The notes under the pieces: generated by a model
Seen by the model: only the letters and a program-made list of their open reading frames with translations
Database searches by the model: none
What the model was told of the DNA's origin: nothing
In this document: one piece after another, positions 1 to 10,185 of the stretch
How positions within the stretch are numbered: the stretch's first letter is position 1
Layout of the letters: each line of letters starts with the position of its first letter
Program-made: the position numbers and the translations under genes
Assembly: GCA_964036195.1 (NCBI GenBank)
Contig: OZ038456.1
Span: forward strand, 16,678,001-16,742,000
Direction of reading: 5' to 3'
Source: Sphaerolaimus hirsutus
Lineage: Eukaryota > Nematoda > Chromadorea > Monhysterida > Sphaerolaimidae
Length of the DNA stretch: 64,000 nucleotides

Positions 1-98
1 TTCACGTCAACTTTCACTTGTTCACATTTGTCCTCTTCCTCGGTTAGGAATAGGAACTGGTTCACAAGTCACTTCAACAAGTTCCGTATTATTTTACA
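1..98 (+). repeat. 5' LTR, 3'-terminal 98 bp
   Basis: These 98 bases match 11186-11283 at every position and end in TTTTACA, directly followed by TGG of the primer binding site. The rest of the LTR lies upstream of the window. Confidence 0.95.
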
Positions 99-116
99 TG
101 GCGCAGCGAGCAGGGT
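99..116 (+). promoter_or_regulatory. Primer binding site (tRNA 3' end, possibly tRNA-Ser)
   Basis: The 18 bases TGGCGCAGCGAGCAGGGT start immediately after the LTR. Their complement reads as a tRNA 3' end: CCA, a G discriminator base, a 7-nt acceptor strand, a 5-nt T-stem strand, and two T-loop bases. G at the discriminator position suits eukaryotic tRNA-Ser. The primer identity is inference; the position and the TGG start are seen. Confidence 0.75.
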
Positions 117-376
117 GACTAATTAAAACTAATTGGTCACTCTAATTAAGTCGTCTTGCGCGAAATTTCATTGGAAATTGTTTTTCACAGTTTGAGTCAC
201 ACGCACGGGGTTACGGTAATACGGTTTTGGACGCAAAATCGTTAGTAGCGCGTGCATAAATACTTACGATTTTACAAGTACAAGGCACAAGATTCGAAAT
301 ATTTATTTTATTATTTTATTTCGTTCACAGCTAGCTACCACTTTGCTAATAAGCAATAAATTGATCAAACTTTGCT

Positions 377-3300
377 ATGGCCGACGAACGCATACGCGCT
401 CAGCGCGCTGCCGCCGCCGCAGCTATGCCTGCGAGCAACGTTGAGGAGTTCGACACAGCTCATCCGTTGACTCAGCATAGCCGGGCGCTGACCGGAGTGC
501 GCAACGGAGTGCTGCGATTCACATCCAAACCGATTCCTAAAATCGTCAAGGACGAGTCACAACCCGCCGCCGTCAACATACGGGCGGCGGAGGAAGTATT
601 AGAACTACTTCAGGCCTACGGCTACCAGGCCGAGATGAAACGCTCGGACCTGTCTACGGCTATGGACAAATTCACAACCACTGTCCAAGATTACATCATA
701 AGCCTAGACAGAGACGAAGACGGAGCGGCCGAGGAGATAAAGAGCGCCAACGCAAAATTGGATCGCGCGCTCTACTCTGGCTCGAACAACGCGATGATGC
801 TCATGGATGAGCTGGAATCGAGGATTGCGTCCGCCCAAGCGCACATCAAATCCGCGGAAAGGTTGATACTTTCCTTGAAAGGTCAGTCCACTGTTGATTT
901 AACTACTCAACCCCTTTCACAACCCCCTTACAACAATGTCAATATGGGAAGTAGTTCTCAACCTTCACAACCGGAAACTTTGTTAAAGTTACCAAAAATC
1001 GAGCTTGCTAAATATAGCGGTGATCCGTTAGAATGGGCAGCTTGGTGGGAGATTTTTCGAGCTCAAATTCACGACCGAGCTAATTTGTCAATGGGTATGA
1101 AATACACATACCTCAAGCTCAGCCTTACCGGTCCAGCAGCAGAACTGCTGGCCGGATTAAAAGGTGATGGTCGAGATTACATCACAGCGGTCACCATGTT
1201 ACAATCAAATTTTGGTGAAACGCATCGGGTACAAGCAGCCCTTTGGGATAAATTGTATTCACTTGAAAAACCTTCGTCAAGAGGAGACTCTCTCACAAAT
1301 TTCACACGAACCCTTTTGTCAACTCTCAATCAACTTAAAGAAAGAGGTGAAAGTGTCGATTCTGGTGCAGTGTTAAGAATAATTCGTGGTTATCTTCCCG
1401 ATAATATTGTTCTTGCCGTCACAGAAGAACACCGGAATTCGATGCGCACCGCTGTAACCGGCGACACCGAACTCACAGTCGTCAGGTTTGTCGATGCATT
1501 AACTACCATTGCTCGGGCTCGTTTAGACGCGATGAAAACTGAACAACAAAGTTCACAATCTTCAACTGTTGTTCAGAAATCACAAAATTCATCAGTAAAA
1601 AAGCCACAGAATGGAGGAGGTTGGCAACAGCAAAAGAAAAAGGGAAATAAATCACAAAATACCTTTTCAAAACCAAAACCTATTCACAATACGGTTGCTT
1701 TTGCTGGTACCAACGCTAACGCTGGTAAATCACAAGGAAAAAATAAAAATTCCACTCAACCTCCCAGAACTCCGGCGATCGGAGCGATTAGTCAAAAGCA
1801 GCCCTCACAACCTGCTGCTAACTATCGCCAGCCGAAATTCGAGTGTTTGTTCTGCGGCGTCAAAGAGCACTACACAACCGATTGCCCTCAATACGTCACA
1901 CCGAGAGAGCGCACTGAACGGTTGCGAGCTTTGGGCGACGTGTGCACGCGCTGCACGCGCAGAGGCCATCAAGCGGCACAGTGCACTCAACAATTGAGTT
2001 GCTACTACTGTCGCCAGATTGGTCAGCATCACGGGGCGTTCTGTCCTACCAGACAGGCACCCGCCAGGCGTCAGGTAAACAATTCACAAAATAAAGCCTT
2101 TGTCAAAGCAACGAGCGCTAATTTTGTCAACGCTCAGGTAATCACAACGGGCGCGGCGTCGTCACATGCACCGCCATCGTATCCGCCTTCACAAACGGAA
2201 CCGATGAGCGTGTGTGTCATCCCACCGGATGAAAACGATTTCCGGTGGAGACAGAGTACGCTGTACCAGCTGGACATGGACGGCCTGCTCGACATGGGCG
2301 AATGGCCGAGGCCCGCTAACGCACAACAGGCGAAAGCTCAGGAGGAAGCCCGCAAATATCACAGCGAGAACGAGCTGTGGACGACGCTCCGTGCCAACCT
2401 CATTCAGGAAGGCACAGATATGGAGACCGTCGAGGCCAAAATCCGCGGCTTCCAGCAGAGACGGTACGAGGTGTACCCACACCTCAACCCAAATCAAATG
2501 TCATCGTCGGTGCCACTTCAACCTAGTCACAGGCCCACGGTGGAGGTGCTGAGCGCACAGGCGGGTTACGGTAACCCCAATCCCGCTACCAGGCAGCAGG
2601 CCGAACAAGAATGTGAGTTCGATTTTGCACCTATTGTTCGTTTGCAAGTGGCCCAGGCTTCATTAATTAATAAAGACGCTGAATTAAATCGAGTCACAGA
2701 CCCTTTGTTAATATTCTTTGACACTGGATGCGAATATTCATACATTAAAGCATCCGTGGCAAATGAGTATAACTTTGAAAACAAAGGAGATGTTGTTCTT
2801 CAAATGAACGTGTTTGCGACAAAAACGCCTGTCACAGTCAATACGTTTTTGGTCGAGGCTGTCATGCCTATTTACAAACACGTCGACAATAAGGGCAATA
2901 TGTTACAAATTCCGCTCACCTTACGTGCAGTGGATAATTTAGCAACATATGCATGCCCACCTCCTTTGTCACAAGACGACAAAACAGTCATTTATATTGT
3001 GTACGGTGAACATGCACAAGAACAATTCGCGGAACCGCTTGAATTGACCGAAATGACTGATGAGTTTTGTCACAAACTATGTCAACCAGATGTAGTCATT
3101 GGTCAAGACTATTATTGGAAGTTCGACATTCGACCAACAGAAATCGAACTCCCATCTGGCTTGATCATAGTCGAATCAATACTTGGGTTGATGTTAGGAG
3201 GAAATGCGTCCTCACAATCATTCGTCACAACACCCGACATTTCCCCACATCAATTCATGGTTTCATGCAGTTCACATGCTTCATCAGCTGTTGCTGTTGG

Positions 3301-6300
3301 CCAAGAGACATTATTTCAATTTCACAGTCTCGAGTCAATAGGTATCACAGATGATCCCTTATCACATGATGACGACATAGCTGAACAGTTAATTCTGGAA
3401 TCAATTACTCTTGATCCAGAAACTGGTCGCTATAGCGTGGATTGGCCATTCAAATCAACCATTCAAGAATTGCCAACTAACAATGCAGAAGCATTTCGTC
3501 GCTTTCTGTCACTGTTGAAACGGTTTCGAAAAGATCCCGAATTATTCGCTACATACGCGAAAGTCATCTCAGATCAGCTTCACAAGGGGGTCATAGAACC
3601 CGTCTATGGTTCACAAGATGGTCTGCAAGAACACATCTTACCTCACCAACCTGTCCTCACACCTGGCAGATCGACAACATGTCGAATAGTGTATGATGGT
3701 TCTGCAGGCAAACCAAGTCTCAATAATTGCTTATTTCGAGGCCCAGTTCTCACACCACTGGCGCTCGGATTAATGCTTCGCTTCAGAGCCGGAAAAGTGG
3801 TGTTATTAGCGGATATTGAAAAAGCATTTTTACAAATTGCTCTTCACCCAAAATCACGCGCCTTCACAAAATTTTACTGGCTGCGTGATGACACCATTCC
3901 GTCACATGAAGACAATATTCAAATGATGCAATTCACAAGGGTGCTGTTTGGCCTCACATGCAGTCCATCCATTTTGTCAACTGTCATCAAATATCACCTA
4001 GAAGAGGAATTAGCTCACATGCATCCCGCTGAAACCAATGAACGAATGAAACTGGAGCTGTTGCTCAACAGCATTTACGTTGATAATTTAGTTATCAGCG
4101 TAGATGATGACAAATATGCAATACAGCTCTATCGTTTAATTAAAGCTGTCTTTGCCAGAGCAAATTTCAACATGCGCGAATGGATGACAAATTCGCCTAT
4201 GGTTTCGGAAAAAATCAAACCCGATGACCTCAACCCGAAAAAGTCACAATACATCAAAGTAATGGGTCTCGTTTACGATCACATTGAAGACACCATTGCA
4301 GTGCCAGCTCCCAAAAAAGATTTCACGCTCATTGTCACAGCCACTCGCCGCAATTTAAATAAATTGCTGGCTTCGACATACGATCCTATTGGCGTCACAG
4401 CACCCGCGTTATTTCGGTTGAAATTTCGCGTGTCACAAATAATTCAAAGGTGCAATATCACAACCTGGGATGAACTCATTGAAGACCCAGAGGCGGATGA
4501 CTTACTGGACGATTTAAAACGACATCTTTCGTCCATAAGTCAAATCAAATTCCCGCGATCCTTTCACTCTTTTGGCATCGATGTTAAAGCGGTCACAAGA
4601 CCATTAGAATTACATGTGTTTTGCGATGCCTCAAAAGATGGATACGCCGTTTGCGCTTATTTGCGTCAACAAGCGATTTCACCTGACGAATACGGTTATG
4701 AAGATGACCGATATTTTAGTGGTTTTCTCACAGCTCGCACAAAACTAGCCCCACTTCCGTCAAAACAGGGTCAACCCCTCACAATCACACGCTTGGAGTT
4801 GCTAGGTGTCACAATTGGTGCACAGCTCATCGATTATTTACATCATGAACTCGTTGAGCTGGGTGGATGGAAAATTCACAGTAATTTCCTCTGGACCGAT
4901 AGTACCGTTGTCATCGGCTGGCTGTATACAGCAAAGCCGCTGGCTACTTTTGTCAACAATCGGGTCACAAAAATCCATTCACTAATGTCAAAACATTGCA
5001 TTCAAATTTGCAAGGTTGCTACAAAAGACAACCCAGCCGACATCGCGTCACGGGGTTGCACTTTTGATCAACTGATGATCGAAACAATGTGGTTCACCGG
5101 ACCTACATTTTTAGCTGAACCTCTCACATCAACCATGCTTGACATTTCACAATATCAAGCGCAACCTGTCACCGAAGAGCTTGCGAAAGGCGACATTCAC
5201 ATCAGTCGACCTTTATATGCCGGAGCAGTAACTTCACAGCCCGTTTCACAGCCTGATTCACAGCCAGCTAATGCTCTTGCACAGCAAGTACCCGTCAACT
5301 TGGACCCCAATTTGTCACAAAATGTCACTCCTCAAAATCCGTTTGTCGAAAGTCGACAACGTCACATCCCTTCAAATCCATTCGAAATCGACATTCGACG
5401 ATTTTCAACACTGTCAAAATTGTTGCGTACTGTCGTATATTTGCTTCGTGTCAAGACATATTGGCTAAATCGCTCCATGCATAAAGCTGCAAAGCGCGAA
5501 AGCGAATATTTATCAAAACCCATCACACAAGCTGATTTGAACGAAGCATTTCGACATGTATTGCGCATTTCACAGGCAGAGGAATGTGCCAGTTGCATTT
5601 CACAAGCGCAACTTGGCAAACACCACATGCTCAAATGGGACGCGTGGAATAATTTATTATATTGTGTCACGCGTGTGTCTCACAAAGAACATCGAAACCC
5701 TTCGTTGTTTTACTACCTGCCAAAGACAGGGTGGTTAACAACGCTAGTGGTTACTCATTTTCATGAGCTTGCTGGTCACAGTGGCATGCTTCACACTTTA
5801 GCAGATTTACGCGAACACTGCTGGTTGTCAAGTGCCAAGCAGGTAGTTGCAAAAATTTTGCGAAAATGTGTCACATGCCGCAAAGCGGAAGGAGGTCCAT
5901 TTACATTACCTGATTTTCACACATTACCTGTCACTCGAACTCAATCACAAATCAAGCCATTTCAACATATTGGCATTGATTATATGGGACCGTTAGTTTA
6001 TTCACAGAACGGAACCCGTCACAGTCAACACATTTTGTTGCTAACATGCTTCAGTACACGCGCCATCCATTTAGAGTCAACTAATAGTGTCTCGACAGCC
6101 GACACTATTATGGCTCTAAATCGTTTTATTTCACGTCGAGGCATGCCGGACACAATTTGGTCCGACAATGCTCCAGCATTCAAAAATTGTGTCAAAATGC
6201 TACCGGACGTAAAATGGCATTTTATCACAGCCAATAGTCCTTGGCAGGGCGGCGTGTATGAACGCATGGTAGGTTTAGTCAAACGCTTGCTCAAAAAGGC

Positions 6301-9300
6301 ATGCGGACGACGTTGTCTCACATGGCATGAATTTCTCACAGTCATGCTAGACGTCGAATTCTCCGTCAATACGCGACCATTGTCATACTTGTCAAACACA
6401 GACATTGGTGCAGCGATACTGCGCCCAATACATTTTCTTTGGGGCACCCCACCACCATGTTACATGGATGAAAAACATGAGTTGGAACTCGATTCCACCA
6501 CGATTGAACCCATGCGAAAAATTCCAAAAGAGGAATGGGAAAGAATGACGGATGGATCTTTCAACCTCACACCCTCACAAATCGAAAAAACCTACACACT
6601 CACACCCCCACGTGTCAATGACGTCAACTGCATCGACGAAATTGCACTCAATTCTGTACCTGAAAAGGACAGAGATGAAATCACATTACTTTGGGACCAA
6701 ATTCGTCACAATCGTGAAGTGCTTTGGTACGAGTGGTCACGTCAATACATTGACCTACTCAAAGATCGAGCTAAAAATCAACGCTTGAAAAGAGGCACAA
6801 TCAACGAAGCTCCCAAACGTGGCCAAGTGGTGTTAATCACAGACGATAAACAACCACGCGGCATGTGGCAAATGGGCCGCGTTCACGAAATACACGTGTC
6901 AAGCGATGGCAAAATACGTGCAGTCACAGTATTGTCAAGTAACGGTCGTCGCACACGTAGATCTCCATCTAACCTAGTACCTCTTGAAATCGACACAGAG
7001 GACGGTGTTGAATATAAAATCGACACTGAGGTAAAGGATGATGATAATTCACAGCCTTCACCTGATAAGGGTGATGATTCACAAACTGATAAATCACATC
7101 AACAATCACAATCTTCACAGCAAGATGCAAGACGCGCAAACCCACGTCGAACATGTCGCTACACTGGCACATATTCGTTCTGGGGAAACGTGTCGCATTT
7201 AATGGCACTTTCGTTGCTAATACAATCAAAATTAGCCAACGCGCTCACATGGACAGATCAATATCACAAAACTTTTAATCTGTGCCATAAAACACGCACT
7301 GGGCACGCAATACAACTTCCGGAAAAAGTAACATGTCACTTTCCTCAAGTCACAGCCATAGAGGATATTGTGGTATCCATATGGACGTTGCGTGTTCAGC
7401 CGCAAACAACACCAATTTATAGATGCTTTCAACAAGAGCATACTATAGTCACGTATATGAGCCTGGTGGGCGGAAAAGCTATGCTGCCACCAGAAATCAT
7501 TAAAAATCACAGAGTCACAACCTACGATTGCATGATCGCCTACCAAAATAAAACTTGGAAAGGCGAACCCTTAATAAAAATCGGTCATGCATTGTGGAGC
7601 ACTAACAAATCACTTCACATCGATTATTGTTACTTTTGTCACAATCTGAGTAACACAGTAATGAACTTTCACATAGAGGAAGGTGTGGTCGCAAGTCTTG
7701 ACGGAAAGAAAATAGTTTCCGAAATTCAAGATCTGTCACATTGCAACCCACAAGCCGGCTATTGTTATGACAGCGACAATGGCGTCTCTTTATGGAATGC
7801 TACCGCATTTAACAAGCAGTGTGCATTCCAAGAGATTGGTCAATTTGATGCGCAATATTCACAAAATCATTACATAGTGGAAAAATTGCAAGCTGCATTT
7901 TCTGTCACATGGAGATCACAACAATTCCCAAATAATGCAGAATGCGTGCCAAAAGACGCAAAATATATTGACCAGGGCTCGGCATTCATTCAATTTCTTC
8001 GATATCAACTCAAGAAATTGAAAAAGCCTCCAACCGAAAAAGCTCCTCTTCATTTCAAACTCACACCAAATCTTGATGTTGGTGTGTTTCACTTGCTCAC
8101 AGCCCGTCAACAATACGAAGTTGACAAAATTGCACATCTAGAACAAAAACAATTTGGATCTATCTGGCAACAATTATGTCACATCCGTCAGACCCAACTA
8201 GATATAATTCATGCAATTGTCACATTCAATCCCACACTTGGCTTGCGAGCATTGCTAGGACGTCAAAATCTCTATGCTGAATGGCATGGAGATATATTAA
8301 TGTTCTGGGATTGTAAACCAGTCACAGCAGAAATTATTTATTTTCAACATGAATATAACAATACATGTTATAAATTTCTGCCGGTCAAGGTCACAAATCA
8401 CCCACATATTATGTTCGTTGCTCCAGGCACCAATGATCTGATCACACATTCACCAATAGATCATTGTCTCATGAAAGATCACAAATATTATCAATTAAAT
8501 GATAATTCATGGGCCAACGAAAATGGACCAACGAATTTACACGTCACAAAACTCCCAATCGAATTAATTTGGGCTGGTTCGTGGAAACCATTCACACTAA
8601 ATGTTTCCGGGTCACCAGGTGTAAGCATGACTGACATTGCATTCAGTATCATGGCTGCACATCATCACTTTCAAAATTTGCAACGACTCGAACAACAAGT
8701 CACACGTTCAGTCGATTATATTGCAACAAAATCCAACGATCCTAAAGCAGTGCAAGCATATATTGCTGGCATCGGCCAAGGGGTTGGTGCATATTTTGAA
8801 GGTGTAGGAAAAGAATTGGGTCACATCATTCACGGTAGTGTCACAGGTGGTGCGTCAGCATTAGATACGTTACTTACTGGGCCACTTCAAACAGCTGTGA
8901 ACATTATACTCATTATTCTCACAATTGCTTGTATTGGGTATATTGGTTATGTTTACATGCAGTGGCGGCTCGTAACCGGCAGGGGTATGCTGCCAGACAT
9001 CAAGGGCTTTTTCCGAAGAAAGGGCAGAAAGGACAAAAACCCAAACAAATGGGAGCCCCGCCCGTTCAACAAGGAAAAATCGGTAAGCGACGGCGACGTA
9101 ACCGCCAGAAGAAGCCGGCAAGCGGTTTCAACAAACCCGCTTTGTCAAACCAAATCGTCACACAATCGTCACAATCGTCAAGTTCGTCACAGTTACCTTC
9201 AAAGTTTGTCACACCCCTCAAACGAGTTTCTCCATTCAAACGGCTTTCAGGACGCACGGTACAGCCTAGATCGGATCCCCCGATCGGTTATAGTACCGAA

Positions 9301-10078
9301 CGCGCCGAAGAAATCGAAATGGAGACGGGGGCGCGCCGGGTCACAAAACCCGCACCCTCCTGCGAGTCACAACCGCAGAGCTCGTCACCAAACGCCAGAC
9401 TCACAGTCACCGAGCCTGTCACAACGGAAGTCACAATGGAAGACGCGATCCCTGACCGCGAGCCCTTGCAAAAGCGACTCAAGAGATTCGCTGGAGTCGC
9501 AGGGCTCCCAGGTGAGCAGAAATTGTCACACAAAACATTTTCCTTTGTACCCCAAACTTTTCACAAATTCAATAACATCAATCAAAAACTGGTCAAATCA
9601 AAAGTTAAACGATCTAAAAAGATCTGTGACCTTCCTCAGACAAACACCTTCACAGTCCGACATAGAGCTCGGAGAGATGGAAGAAAGTCACGATCAAGAA
9701 CTAGATCCCCCACCGTACCATTTGACCAATTCAACTCAATCACTTCACAGTGTACGACCTCATTCACAACCTCCCATGTCCCCTTGCTATCAAGCCAACC
9801 GCTTGCAGCATCGGAGCAATGGCAGCCCACCGAGCCGTCGAGGGCGATCGTCGACGAGACCGACGCGCTCCGACAAGCCTTCGAGAGGCTCGCCGAGGAA
9901 TCTGAGAAGCTCCCCAACTGGCCGGGACGACCAGCGGGGGCCCCAGAAGACCAAGCGCCCGGACACGGGGAAGGCAACCAACCTGAGGAGGATGCCGTCG
10001 AACCCATGGACGAGCATCATGAGGAGGGCCGGGAAAATGCCGGCGTCGAAGACGCCGACGATCTGCTACCAGGAGTGA
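377..10078 (+). CDS. Gag-Pol-Env-like polyprotein of BEL/Pao retrotransposon (3233 aa)
   Basis: One uninterrupted frame encodes the whole element. In order: Gag with a DUF1759-like segment (about residues 200-370), three CCHC-type zinc knuckles (about 488-556), an aspartic protease with DTG near 782, reverse transcriptase (about 1090-1280) with YVDN at 1234-1237 in place of the usual YVDD, a Pao/peptidase A17 region with YDPIG near 1335, RNase H (acidic residues near 1415, 1472, 1506; DNPAD near 1552), and integrase with an HHCC finger (about 1794-1838), D near 1865, D near 1928 and E near 1962. An integrase C-terminal DUF5641-like part ends near 2220. Residues from about 2258 form an envelope-like part: an internal hydrophobic start, many cysteines and N-glycosylation sequons, and a membrane segment near 2840-2864. 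The basic, disordered tail contains PPPY at 3111-3114, a possible ESCRT/Nedd4 late-domain motif. Env fused in frame to Pol is unusual; splicing or proteolysis would be needed to release it. The start is the first ATG after the leader. Confidence 0.93.
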   Translation: MADERIRAQRAAAAAAMPASNVEEFDTAHPLTQHSRALTGVRNGVLRFTSKPIPKIVKDESQPAAVNIRAAEEVLELLQAYGYQAEMKRSDLSTAMDKFTTTVQDYIISLDRDEDGAAEEIKSANAKLDRALYSGSNNAMMLMDELESRIASAQAHIKSAERLILSLKGQSTVDLTTQPLSQPPYNNVNMGSSSQPSQPETLLKLPKIELAKYSGDPLEWAAWWEIFRAQIHDRANLSMGMKYTYLKLSLTGPAAELLAGLKGDGRDYITAVTMLQSNFGETHRVQAALWDKLYSLEKPSSRGDSLTNFTRTLLSTLNQLKERGESVDSGAVLRIIRGYLPDNIVLAVTEEHRNSMRTAVTGDTELTVVRFVDALTTIARARLDAMKTEQQSSQSSTVVQKSQNSSVKKPQNGGGWQQQKKKGNKSQNTFSKPKPIHNTVAFAGTNANAGKSQGKNKNSTQPPRTPAIGAISQKQPSQPAANYRQPKFECLFCGVKEHYTTDCPQYVTPRERTERLRALGDVCTRCTRRGHQAAQCTQQLSCYYCRQIGQHHGAFCPTRQAPARRQVNNSQNKAFVKATSANFVNAQVITTGAASSHAPPSYPPSQTEPMSVCVIPPDENDFRWRQSTLYQLDMDGLLDMGEWPRPANAQQAKAQEEARKYHSENELWTTLRANLIQEGTDMETVEAKIRGFQQRRYEVYPHLNPNQMSSSVPLQPSHRPTVEVLSAQAGYGNPNPATRQQAEQECEFDFAPIVRLQVAQASLINKDAELNRVTDPLLIFFDTGCEYSYIKASVANEYNFENKGDVVLQMNVFATKTPVTVNTFLVEAVMPIYKHVDNKGNMLQIPLTLRAVDNLATYACPPPLSQDDKTVIYIVYGEHAQEQFAEPLELTEMTDEFCHKLCQPDVVIGQDYYWKFDIRPTEIELPSGLIIVESILGLMLGGNASSQSFVTTPDISPHQFMVSCSSHASSAVAVGQETLFQFHSLESIGITDDPLSHDDDIAEQLILESITLDPETGRYSVDWPFKSTIQELPTNNAEAFRRFLSLLKRFRKDPELFATYAKVISDQLHKGVIEPVYGSQDGLQEHILPHQPVLTPGRSTTCRIVYDGSAGKPSLNNCLFRGPVLTPLALGLMLRFRAGKVVLLADIEKAFLQIALHPKSRAFTKFYWLRDDTIPSHEDNIQMMQFTRVLFGLTCSPSILSTVIKYHLEEELAHMHPAETNERMKLELLLNSIYVDNLVISVDDDKYAIQLYRLIKAVFARANFNMREWMTNSPMVSEKIKPDDLNPKKSQYIKVMGLVYDHIEDTIAVPAPKKDFTLIVTATRRNLNKLLASTYDPIGVTAPALFRLKFRVSQIIQRCNITTWDELIEDPEADDLLDDLKRHLSSISQIKFPRSFHSFGIDVKAVTRPLELHVFCDASKDGYAVCAYLRQQAISPDEYGYEDDRYFSGFLTARTKLAPLPSKQGQPLTITRLELLGVTIGAQLIDYLHHELVELGGWKIHSNFLWTDSTVVIGWLYTAKPLATFVNNRVTKIHSLMSKHCIQICKVATKDNPADIASRGCTFDQLMIETMWFTGPTFLAEPLTSTMLDISQYQAQPVTEELAKGDIHISRPLYAGAVTSQPVSQPDSQPANALAQQVPVNLDPNLSQNVTPQNPFVESRQRHIPSNPFEIDIRRFSTLSKLLRTVVYLLRVKTYWLNRSMHKAAKRESEYLSKPITQADLNEAFRHVLRISQAEECASCISQAQLGKHHMLKWDAWNNLLYCVTRVSHKEHRNPSLFYYLPKTGWLTTLVVTHFHELAGHSGMLHTLADLREHCWLSSAKQVVAKILRKCVTCRKAEGGPFTLPDFHTLPVTRTQSQIKPFQHIGIDYMGPLVYSQNGTRHSQHILLLTCFSTRAIHLESTNSVSTADTIMALNRFISRRGMPDTIWSDNAPAFKNCVKMLPDVKWHFITANSPWQGGVYERMVGLVKRLLKKACGRRCLTWHEFLTVMLDVEFSVNTRPLSYLSNTDIGAAILRPIHFLWGTPPPCYMDEKHELELDSTTIEPMRKIPKEEWERMTDGSFNLTPSQIEKTYTLTPPRVNDVNCIDEIALNSVPEKDRDEITLLWDQIRHNREVLWYEWSRQYIDLLKDRAKNQRLKRGTINEAPKRGQVVLITDDKQPRGMWQMGRVHEIHVSSDGKIRAVTVLSSNGRRTRRSPSNLVPLEIDTEDGVEYKIDTEVKDDDNSQPSPDKGDDSQTDKSHQQSQSSQQDARRANPRRTCRYTGTYSFWGNVSHLMALSLLIQSKLANALTWTDQYHKTFNLCHKTRTGHAIQLPEKVTCHFPQVTAIEDIVVSIWTLRVQPQTTPIYRCFQQEHTIVTYMSLVGGKAMLPPEIIKNHRVTTYDCMIAYQNKTWKGEPLIKIGHALWSTNKSLHIDYCYFCHNLSNTVMNFHIEEGVVASLDGKKIVSEIQDLSHCNPQAGYCYDSDNGVSLWNATAFNKQCAFQEIGQFDAQYSQNHYIVEKLQAAFSVTWRSQQFPNNAECVPKDAKYIDQGSAFIQFLRYQLKKLKKPPTEKAPLHFKLTPNLDVGVFHLLTARQQYEVDKIAHLEQKQFGSIWQQLCHIRQTQLDIIHAIVTFNPTLGLRALLGRQNLYAEWHGDILMFWDCKPVTAEIIYFQHEYNNTCYKFLPVKVTNHPHIMFVAPGTNDLITHSPIDHCLMKDHKYYQLNDNSWANENGPTNLHVTKLPIELIWAGSWKPFTLNVSGSPGVSMTDIAFSIMAAHHHFQNLQRLEQQVTRSVDYIATKSNDPKAVQAYIAGIGQGVGAYFEGVGKELGHIIHGSVTGGASALDTLLTGPLQTAVNIILIILTIACIGYIGYVYMQWRLVTGRGMLPDIKGFFRRKGRKDKNPNKWEPRPFNKEKSVSDGDVTARRSRQAVSTNPLCQTKSSHNRHNRQVRHSYLQSLSHPSNEFLHSNGFQDARYSLDRIPRSVIVPNAPKKSKWRRGRAGSQNPHPPASHNRRARHQTPDSQSPSLSQRKSQWKTRSLTASPCKSDSRDSLESQGSQVSRNCHTKHFPLYPKLFTNSITSIKNWSNQKLNDLKRSVTFLRQTPSQSDIELGEMEESHDQELDPPPYHLTNSTQSLHSVRPHSQPPMSPCYQANRLQHRSNGSPPSRRGRSSTRPTRSDKPSRGSPRNLRSSPTGRDDQRGPQKTKRPDTGKATNLRRMPSNPWTSIMRRAGKMPASKTPTICYQE

Positions 10079-10140
10079 TGAGAGTATCACAGGCGTTTGA
10101 TTTTAATTATGTTTCACATCAATTTGCCGAGATTGGCTGA
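8929..10140 (+). CDS. Overlapping frame, 403 codons, candidate accessory protein
   Basis: A second frame stays open for 1.2 kb over the membrane anchor and cytoplasmic tail of the polyprotein and ends at 10138-10140, 62 bases past the polyprotein stop. The product would start with hydrophobic residues shared in position with the anchor, then be basic (RRRRNRQKK near residue 75) and end in an acidic stretch rich in E, D, P and G. It could be an accessory gene reached by splicing, as in complex retroviruses, or a chance opening caused by low stop density in this repetitive GC-rich tail. No homology is recognised and no splice acceptor was proven. Confidence 0.35.
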   Translation: MYWVYWLCLHAVAARNRQGYAARHQGLFPKKGQKGQKPKQMGAPPVQQGKIGKRRRRNRQKKPASGFNKPALSNQIVTQSSQSSSSSQLPSKFVTPLKRVSPFKRLSGRTVQPRSDPPIGYSTERAEEIEMETGARRVTKPAPSCESQPQSSSPNARLTVTEPVTTEVTMEDAIPDREPLQKRLKRFAGVAGLPGEQKLSHKTFSFVPQTFHKFNNINQKLVKSKVKRSKKICDLPQTNTFTVRHRARRDGRKSRSRTRSPTVPFDQFNSITSQCTTSFTTSHVPLLSSQPLAASEQWQPTEPSRAIVDETDALRQAFERLAEESEKLPNWPGRPAGAPEDQAPGHGEGNQPEEDAVEPMDEHHEEGRENAGVEDADDLLPGVMRVSQAFDFNYVSHQFAEIG

Positions 10141-10185
10141 GATAAAATTAAATTAAATTTAATTTTTATTCTAGTTTCGGGAGTG

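Noticed and set aside
2189-2552. Overlapping frames of about 100 codons within gag and pol on both strands
   Set aside because: Short, no conserved content, and expected by chance beside a GC-rich coding frame.
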